Part shown: piece after piece, positions 17,586 to 24,015 of the stretch
Position numbering within the stretch: position 1 is the stretch's first letter
How the letters are laid out: every line of letters starts with the position of its first letter
Assembly (NCBI GenBank): GCA_016800925.1
Contig: JABCPU010000846.1
Coordinates: forward strand, 1-24,015
Length of the DNA stretch: 24,015 nt
Direction: 5' to 3'
Source: Suillus spraguei
Lineage: Eukaryota > Basidiomycota > Agaricomycetes > Boletales > Suillaceae
The notes under the pieces: generated by a model
Told to the model about the DNA's origin: nothing
Seen by the model: only the letters and a program-made list of their open reading frames with translations
Databases searched by the model: none
Program-made: the position numbers and the translations under genes

Positions 17586-18549
17586 TGTAAAGATACAACC
17601 TAGCCTGGGCTGTAGATAAATCACTGCCTAAACCAGTATGTGAGTCTTGTGCTCCGTCTAGTCTGCTTCACTTGTAAGAACAAGAGCGTTCGACCCTAAA
17701 GGGGGATGCCTATTAGTATGGTCAAGTTTGAGTCTAACTTATGTGTGAAACAAGCGTCGAGGTCAGCGGTAAGTTGCCGCAGTCAGCGATGATACCGCTG
17801 GAACTAGCGTCGTGTGTAGCGGTGCTACTGTGGTTGAGATAAGGTCATTAACAGTTGCGTCAAGCAAGCAATGTTGAGCGGTGGTATCAGCGGTAGCGGT
17901 AAGGTTGCGAGCGGTGCAAGGAAACAGTAAAGAAGTCTGCAGTGCTTTCAGCGGTAAAGCAGTGGTGCGTGAGAAGTTCAGTCAAATTAACTGTCAAAAG
18001 TCCAGCAGTATGCCAGTGGTAACAGAGAACGAGCATGATGTATTAATGAGCGATAAGGAAACTTTAAAGACTATGTCCACTACTGGGTAGATCCAGAGCT
18101 AGACAATAATCCTGACCTATAGTACGTGCAATGGTGTAAAATCAGTTACTTGTATCGTGCGGGGTACACAGTGCTTATATCCTAAATCATATGTACTCGG
18201 AATACTCTAGGCGAGATCAGTAGTGCTGGAGTGTAGTAACCGCCGTAAGTAAACATAGCGCGAGGTGCTGCGGCACGAGGCGACATGTAATAAGGATTGT
18301 GGTGGAATCAGTGATAACAAACATAAAACAAACGACGCACCAAATGGAGCTATGCGGACGTGGCAAGGACATGGAAGGACATCAGTACGTGGAATGTGGT
18401 GCGGCAGTTGGTATGGTGTGCGGTAAGTGTGGGATGCGGCCAGTACTGCTAAAGGGGTAAGATGGCCATGGACAAGTGGTAACTCCTGTAGATGTGAGAC
18501 AAGTGTCAAAAGGTGGGGTTTTAAGCCCAGCACCAATATGTTTGTTACA
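17586..18549 (-). mobile_element. LTR D2 (D family, minus strand)
   Basis: On the plus strand it runs from TGTAAAGATACAACC to GTTTGTTACA, 964 bp. It matches D1 (12485-13424) in inverse orientation from end to end, with GCGGTAA-type words in the half near 17765-17960. Flanking tetramers CCAT and CCGT differ by one transition, so a decayed 4-bp duplication is possible. No internal domain is attached, so it is probably solo. Confidence 0.75.
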
Positions 18550-19096
18550 CCGTTACTTTTACTTCACGTTACATCCCTTCACTAGGACTTAGTATCAGAA
18601 ACGCTCGCTAGTCACAATCCATTTGCTTTGGAACTCTCCTCCATTTGAACATTGCTCTTAGATTTAACCACCGGTAACTTTACTGCTCGAAGTACCATGC
18701 AACTTTCGACTTCACTACTCATAACTGGACTGCGGCCAGTGATCTCACTGGGTCATTTTCTCTCACATCTGCATTCCTGCTCATACGGAGTTGCTGCTAC
18801 CACTACCGCACCACCGGTAGTAATAACATTTTCATCTTGCCCAAGTAACTTTGTTCTTGCTCTCGCTAGCTAACCGTTGCAGCTATCCTTACCGTGCATG
18901 TACTGCTGACACCGCACTAGTACTGCCAATATACCGCTAACCTTGGAAGTCGGAATTCTTGTTGCCTTATTAGTACTTCCTTGTTTCCTTTGCACTAACT
19001 TAGAAGGAATTGCTTCTATTTGCAGTCCTCTTGGGTCAAATATCTCACTTGCACCTTCAGTAGGATTAATGCTGCAATTATACTTAGGCCAGCGCT
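18550..19096 (+). repeat. Diverged repeat with TTACCGC words, no gene
   Basis: The stretch holds scattered TACCGC, CACCGGTA and TTACTG words like those inside D and F, in the D1 orientation, but no clear LTR end. No protein frame is convincing. I take it as an old relative of D, resuming after the D2 insertion. Confidence 0.35.
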
Positions 19097-19568
19097 TGTT
19101 ACAGTCGTACGTATCCCTATTCATTTTCATCTCATCTTTATCTTGTATATTACATAACATGACTCTGACTCATATGCTCAACGCATCTGTACTATAGCTG
19201 CCTTCCTTCTTTGGATATGCACTTACGTTCTCACATCTCTCTTGGTCCGTGTGCACATATTGGCTTATTTAAGCATGTTGTATTATGCTTGTATACTTTA
19301 CTTTAATCTTACTGGGTTTTACCTGGAACATCCTTCGCTTAGGTCTCCAACCTAAGTCATCTGAATCGTCTCTAAGTCTAAGCACTCCTTAGCCTTAGTC
19401 TCTATTCTGTTGATTGTCGTAGAGTCGCGACTCTTTGACCAAACCCTTGATCCTACTCGGAATACTTCCTTGTAGTAATCTTTGTTCTCTTTTGAACATA
19501 GTCAAACTTCCCAGCAGACTGTCTGTGTCTTATCACTGTCACTGGAGATGCCACCCCAGTTCGTAACA
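19097..19568 (+). mobile_element. Solo LTR G1, first family, TSD GCGCT
   Basis: It runs from TGTTACAGTCGTACG to CAGTTCGTAACA, 472 bp, flanked by GCGCT at 19092-19096 and 19569-19573. It is the inverse orientation of the LTRs of element A and shares their landmarks: a TATTTAAG box, ACTTTAATCTTACTGGG, and TGCCACCCCAGTTCGTAACA at the end. Confidence 0.92.
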
Positions 19569-19595
19569 GCGCTAGTTTCTTTGTTTCAGCGATGT

Positions 19596-20071
19596 TGTTA
19601 CAGTTGTACGTACCCCTATTCATTTTCCCTTTATCTTCTTACTTGTATATCATGTCACATGACTCGACTCATATGCTCAACGCATCTGTACAATACATGC
19701 CTTCCTTATTAGGATACGCAGTTACATTCTCACGGCTACCTGGTCTGTGCGCACATATCTACCTATATAAGCACAGTGTACTTGTAGTAGATTCTTTACT
19801 TTAATCTTACTGGGTTTTACCTGGAACTTCCTTCACTTAGGTCTCCAACCTAAGTCATCCTTGAATCGTTTCTAAGTCTAAGCACTCCTTAGCCTTAGTC
19901 TCTATTCTCGTAAGAACCTCTTGGACTTATCCTCGAGGCCAGACCCTTGATCGTACTCGGAATGCGTTCCTTGTACTTTCACCTTGTCCTCTTTTGGGCA
20001 TTGTAAGAAGCTCCCAGCAGACCGTCTGTGTCTTTTCACTGTTGCTGGTGATGCCACCCCAGTTCATAACA
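19596..20071 (+). mobile_element. Solo LTR G2, first family, TSD GATGT
   Basis: It runs from TGTTACAGTTGTACG to CAGTTCATAACA, 476 bp, flanked by GATGT at 19591-19595 and 20072-20076. It has an intact TATATAAG box. It is closer to solo LTR B than to the LTRs of element A. Confidence 0.92.
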
Positions 20072-20391
20072 GATGTTGGTGAGTGTGATGGTGGATGTCT
20101 TTGTAATCCTCTTGCATATGTTTTTTTTTCATCATGCTTCCATAGCATTTTTTTCCCTGCACTTCCTCTCTCATGGGGCAGTGCTTGATTCAGATACGAA
20201 ACGATGCATTGCCTGATACTATTGTAGATACAAAACAACACGGTAGATACTACATCAATGGCAAGAACAACAGCAAAAAGATCAGAAGCACAGGCTCAAT
20301 GTGTAGTTACATGACAATACAACTCAATATATGCATGGCAGAGGGAGTGTCAATGCAGCCGAATCGTTGATCAAAAATGAAGCCTATAAGT
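20072..20391. other. Unassigned stretch, no gene
   Basis: Contains a run of ten T near 20120 and AT-rich sequence. I see no protein frame, LTR end or RNA gene. It lies downstream of the Pro/Gly/Tyr-rich fragment on that fragment's strand and may be its 3' region. Confidence 0.4.
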
Positions 20392-20858
20392 CTAAGGAGC
20401 ATGTCCTCCATCCTCCGGGTCCTTAGGATACTCGTTAGGATACTCATGCCCATACCCATGCTCATATGAGTCATATCTGCCTCCTGGACCAAAATATGCA
20501 CTGCCTGGAGGGTGCCAATAGCTCTCAACATAACCATCTCAAGAGTCACGATAAGGAGCATCATGATAACCGCCACAATATGGAGGCTGAGGGCCATGAG
20601 GGGGCTGGGGGCCATGAGGCATACGAGGATCATGATAATATTTGGGCTGCGGGTACCGGGCAAAACCACTTCCATATTGTGATGGCATTGGACCCCTTTG
20701 GCGTGGGCCATACATCCCTGGTCTCATGTCTGCATCATGTGCACACATCATGGGGTGACCCTCAGCATTCAAGTCTCTGTCAGCAGGTGCGGTTGCCATC
20801 TTGGACTCGGCACACTGCTCATGATGGGGTCGTGGCACTTCCATAAAAGTCTCACTGG
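20392..20858 (-). pseudogene. Pro/Gly/Tyr/His-rich protein fragment, cut by LTR E2
   Basis: Not recognised. On the minus strand a frame enters from the LTR border at 20858 and reads SETFMEVPRPHHEQCAESK, a MRPGMYGPRQRGPMPSQYG segment, MPHGPQPPHGPQPPYCGGYH, then a TGA near 20538. It continues in the same frame as DGYVESYWHPPGSAYFG, YDSYEHGYGHEYPNEYPKD and stops at TAG 20394-20392. The composition is strongly biased and consistent on both sides of the TGA, which argues that it was coding. It looks like the disordered C-terminus of a larger protein whose upstream part lies beyond the E2 insertion, possibly a transposon protein. Single TGA could come from CGA. Confidence 0.45.
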
Positions 20859-21205
20859 TGTCATATACCATACTTCTAATCTCAGATCCGACCATATCCG
20901 ATCAGATCCGATCGATTCCATATCTGTCCGGTCCACAGATCCTGTCCGGACCACCCATCCGAATGTACTCACTTCTCGCACCTTAAATCCCTTGTGTATA
21001 TCTGCATCTATCTCCTTTCATCATTCCTCCTGTTTCCGGTATTCCAGCTGTTTATATTTCCGTCCTGTGTTACTGATCCGTTTCCTGTGTTCATTTCCAA
21101 TTCATGCTTACTGATCCGCTGTGCATTAACTAATAGACTTCCGTTACACTTCGTACATAGCCCTCGGTCCCGGACTTGCTGATTATCCGTCTTAGATACT
21201 TACAG

Positions 21206-21213
21206 TATATAAA
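21206..21213 (+). promoter_or_regulatory. TATA box of LTR E2
   Basis: TATATAAA, 34 bases before AGTTCGAATAT. The same box is present in E1. Confidence 0.65.
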
Positions 21214-21239
21214 CCACTTGTAGATCTCCGTAGAACCTT

Positions 21240-21250
21240 AGTTCGAATAT
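21240..21250 (+). promoter_or_regulatory. Presumed RNA 5' end / self-primer of element E
   Basis: AGTTCGAATAT is exactly complementary over 11 bases to the site right after the LTR (21604-21614). It begins where a transcript driven by the TATA box would begin. Confidence 0.65.
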
Positions 21251-21603
21251 CATCTTAGATTCTACTCATTCTGTTTCCTCCGGACTTAAGCCACTTTCTG
21301 CTTTAAGTCACCTTCCGAGACTTAGGATTGATTCCTATAGTCTATATCTCCGACTCTATCTTCGGATAGTCTACCTCCATTAGTTTCTAGTTAGGAACTC
21401 GTTCCGAAGCTAGCCTTAATCTCTGTCCTCTTCTTACGTTCCGAATAACCTTCGGACACCCGGATCCATCAAGCAACTCCTTCCAGGTCTTCGGACGAAT
21501 AAACTCCTCCCTGAAATAAGGGGCATTACTCGAGAAAGGGGCACAGTGCACGAACTGAGGCCAAAGCCTTCGGATCTCTCTACCTTGAGTACGTCTTAAC
21601 AGT

Positions 21604-21614
21604 ATATTCGAACT
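21604..21614 (+). promoter_or_regulatory. Primer binding site of element E (self-priming type)
   Basis: ATATTCGAACT starts two bases after the LTR end. It pairs with AGTTCGAATAT inside the LTR and shows no tRNA-type TGG. Spacing and geometry equal those of element A, although the two LTR families have different sequences. Confidence 0.75.
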
Positions 21615-21789
21615 CAAACCTTCCGAGTAACTTTAAAACCATTCCATATATCCCCGTAAAACTCAAAACACTCTGAGGACTACTGGGATCCAATGAAACA
21701 ATCATCCAAACATAAGTCTCAACGCCACAAGAGAGCGAATAGGTAAGACACTCGTCAAGCCAGACATGAAACACCAATAACCATAACAG

Positions 21790-22880
21790 AATCAATTCGC
21801 ACCACATTCGCTTTGATGATGAGCTGCGCAGTAACCCACCAGATGATGAAGGTGATGATCCGGACAATGAGGACCTGGATGACGAAGAAGATAAAATCCA
21901 CCTGAGCCCTCAGGACGGGTCCTAGCCCAACTATCCATAGCCATTAATCACCTCACTCACAGTAGCCGTCGCACCCCCACCTCGGATGATAGCAAAGTCA
22001 AAATCCGTGAGCCAGATACCTTCGATGGGTCGAACCTCGCAAGCTCCGGGCATTCTTCGTCCAATGTGAGCTCAACTTCCAAAGCAAACCTAGCGCTTTC
22101 CGTTCCGGACGCGCTAAAGTCAATTTCGCCCAATCCTACCTTAAGGGTATGGCTCTCGAGTGGTTTGAACTGGATCTCCTTTTGGATGGATATAGCAACC
22201 GTCCGGACTGGATGGATGACTACTCCAAGTTCATGCTCGAGCTCCAAACCAATTTCGGACCACACGATCCCTCCAGAGACGCAGAGATGCAGTTAGAACA
22301 ACTCCACATGCGTGACAGACAATGCATCAACAAGTACGTTGTAGAATTCCAGCGACTTGCCTCCCAAGTACGCGAATGGGGAGACGGAGCCCTACGATGC
22401 CAATTCTACAATGGACTTCCGGCCCGAATCAAAGATGAGATTAGTTGCATGGGTAAGCCCACTACCCTTTCGGAGTTCAAGACTCTCACCCAGACCACCG
22501 ACGCCCGTTACTGAGAACGGAGGGGCAAAGTCACCCGAGAGAGTAGAACCACCTCTTCCAATCCTCCCAGGCGGTCAACATCTGACTGGACGAACTCCAA
22601 CTCATCCAGATCGATACGCCCAAATTCAATAAACCCACATCCTCCACAACATCCTCTGCCCCGAAAGTTTCGGATCTTCCTAGCGTTGTTGGTGCAGATG
22701 GAAAGCTAACCACCCAGGAGCGTCAGAGGCGTATTGACAAAAGGCTCTGTATGTTCTGCGGCGGACCTGGTCACACTGCCCGGGAATGCACCAAATCCAC
22801 TTCGCGCGCTGCCAAAGGCCGTGCTACCGTGCTCACTCCGGAAACGGAACCAGAAGCCTCGGATGAGGCAAAAAATTAGT
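21790..22880 (+). pseudogene. Gag of element E with zinc knuckle
   Basis: Seen: an acidic start (DDELRSNPPDDEGDDPDNED), then after a shift KVKIREPDTFDGSN, a further shift near 22040, and then the gag core FRSGRAKVNFAQSYLKGMAL, WMDDYSKFMLELQTNFGPHD and FYNGLPARIKDEI to a TGA at 22512-22514. That TGA stands where relatives have Trp (ARYWER), and the frame resumes after it. After one more shift come TTQERQRRIDKRLC and the zinc knuckle CMFCGGPGHTAREC at 22748-22789. A TAG follows at about 22877. The layout is that of basidiomycete Ty3/gypsy gag. Confidence 0.82.
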
Positions 22881-22939
22881 CCGCGACCCTCCTGACTCCA
22901 TACGGGATGAGGGTCGCGTTGGCCCAACCCATGCAACGG

Positions 22940-23560
22940 AACTACAACTCAACGCTGTAACTCTTCCTGATCCGAACTCTCTGTGTCCATATGTCTCTCT
23001 TCCATCTTTCTCCAATATATCTGACTTTCTGGCCCTCATAGACTGTGGTTCCTCCCACTGCTTCATAAACACTGATTTCGTCCGAAAACATAAAATTCCT
23101 ACCTATCAGATTCCCCGCTTCCACTCCGTTTATTTGATGGTACATGCAATAACAATATTGTCGAAGCCATAAACTTATCCGTTCGATTCTCCTCCGGTGT
23201 AATCACTTCCGACACGTTCTACGTCACCCCTTTGGATTCCTCATGTTATATCGTTCTCGGATATAGCTGGCTCACCCGACACAATCCATTGATTGACTGG
23301 GTATTGGGCAGCATCGAGTTCCGAACTACTGAACAGGGAATGCCATTAACCCCATCCGCATCACCGCTGCCTCCGGACACACCGTCCATGGCAGGAAAAT
23401 CCAATCCAACGCCTCCGTTACCTTCGGGTATTCCACCCAAGAAAGATTCCTCCCCTCCAATATCTCCGTTGCCTCAGAGCACCCCATCCATGGCAGAGAC
23501 TCCGCCTCTGACCAAATCCGAACCCTCCGCTGGCACTTCAGTCCCTAACATATCGTTGAT
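22940..23560 (+). pseudogene. Aspartic protease region of element E
   Basis: DFLALIDCGSSHCFINTDF at 23026-23082 holds the catalytic Asp in a D-C-G form, which also occurs in fungal Ty3/gypsy elements. A frame change follows near 23135. SDTFYVTPLD, YIVLGYSWLTRHNPLIDW at about 23250-23300 is the second protease block. The following Pro/Ser-rich segment (SPLPPDTPSMAG and SPLPQSTPSMAE, a loose internal repeat) is a linker to RT. Confidence 0.82.
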
Positions 23561-24015
23561 AAACGCAGTGGCCTTTTGCCATGCCTGCAAGTTAGAAGGA
23601 TCTACTCAGTTCAGCATCTACCTCCATCCCTCCGAAGTAAATGTTCGATCCGCATCCGTATCATCCGATCCTCCAGACCTCTCCAGAATCCCTTCCGATT
23701 ACCACAAATTCGCAGATGTCTTCGACAAAGGCAAAGCTGGACAACTTCCCCCTCATCGACCCTACGATCTCAAGATTGAGTTGGAAGAAGGGGCTAGTCC
23801 ACCTCTCGGAACCATATACTCTCTTTCTCCAGTAGAGCTTGAGGCCCTCCGGAAGTTCCTTGATGAAAACATCTCATCCAGACTCCTCCTTCCTCATCTT
23901 CTCCCCACGGAGCCCCCGTCCTATTTGTCAAAAAGAAGGATGGATCCCTCCGCCTTTGTGTGGATTTCCGCAGCCTTAACCACATCACCAAGAAAGACCG
24001 ATATCCAATTACCCC
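23561..24015 (+). pseudogene. N-terminal reverse transcriptase of element E (cut by window end)
   Basis: FADVFDKGKAGQLPPHRPYD and [20 protein letters not shown] are the standard RT entry. Near 23870 the frame shifts, and the new frame gives [20 protein letters not shown] and [17 protein letters not shown], the R.C.D.R.LN motif. The sequence ends before the catalytic motifs. The break means that even this 5' part is not translatable as one protein. Confidence 0.85.

Larger units (their letters stand above)
20859..21601 (+). repeat. 5' LTR E2 of element E
   Basis: It runs from TGTCATATACCATACTTC to ACGTCTTAACA, 743 bp, and aligns with solo LTR E1 along its length. Near the start it has several TCCGATC/GATCCG words, and further on paired TTCGGA/TCCGAA words. 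It contains the TATA box at 21206 and the presumed start at 21240. Confidence 0.92.
20859..24015 (+). mobile_element. Ty3/gypsy element E (5' LTR, gag, protease, RT start; leaves window)
   Basis: The LTR at 20859-21601 is followed by a primer site, a short leader, gag with zinc knuckle, protease, a proline-rich linker and the RT start, all on plus, running off the right edge. The 5 bases before the LTR (ACTGG) do not match those after it (GTATA), as expected for the 5' LTR of a longer element. Several frame changes and stops show decay. It inserted into the reading frame at 20392-20858. The missing 3' LTR would be expected to be followed by ACTGG. Confidence 0.88.

Noticed and set aside
17881..18536. 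Open frames within D2 (69 codons plus, 109 codons minus)
   Set aside because: They lie wholly inside an LTR, have no motif and consist of the repeat words of that family.

Overview
The window looks like a repeat-dense, probably heterochromatic segment of a basidiomycete (Agaricomycete-type) genome. Evidence is short introns of about 46-60 nt with GT..AG ends, a DUF6533-like membrane gene start, a fungal-type alpha-kinase, a basidiomycete-type DDE integrase, and nested Ty3/gypsy LTR retrotransposons. Apart from a partial gene at the left edge, almost everything is mobile DNA. Species cannot be named from the sequence.

Left part (1-5630). A DUF6533-like gene start leaves the window at the left edge (minus strand). 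Positions 532-4199 form a compact 3.7 kb element with inverted ends that begin TATGGAAAGCC and a 6-bp duplication CATAAT on both sides. Inside are two divergent genes: a decayed integrase (rve-like) gene with four recognisable introns (minus, 738-2183) and an apparently intact alpha-kinase gene with three introns (plus, 2211-4204, 610 aa predicted). I read this as a DDE-integrase transposon carrying a protein kinase; it is the most interesting object here. Positions 4206-5630 hold no convincing gene, only AT-rich DNA, a short tandem repeat and a fold-back MITE-like palindrome.

Middle part (5631-16882). This is one complete Ty3/gypsy chromovirus on the minus strand, bounded by two closely similar LTRs (5631-6085 and 16422-16882) and a perfect 5-bp duplication TTATG. 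From its 5' end (right) it reads: LTR, self-priming-type primer site, a 1.5 kb leader with tandem repeats, gag with zinc knuckle, protease, reverse transcriptase, RNase H/integrase, chromodomain, then an unusual C-terminal extension with two zinc knuckles, purine tract and 3' LTR. Later insertions interrupt it: solo LTR B (6950-7573, duplication TGGAG), solo LTR D1 (12485-13424, ATGG), and a related LTR F (about 9931-11604) that itself contains solo LTR E1 (10584-11351, ACAAA). The central RT is missing at the F junction. Stops and lost catalytic residues are mostly C:G to T:A transitions.

Right part (16883-24015). After a short unexplained stretch comes LTR D2 (minus), a diverged related repeat, and two solo LTRs of the first family, G1 (GCGCT) and G2 (GATGT), 27 bp apart. 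A minus-strand reading frame rich in Pro, Gly and Tyr is cut by LTR E2 (20859-21601), the 5' LTR of a second Ty3/gypsy element on the plus strand. Its gag, zinc knuckle, protease and the beginning of RT run off the right edge. This element also has a primer site complementary to its own LTR, with the same geometry as the first element. Both families therefore look like Tf1/sushi-type self-primed chromoviruses.
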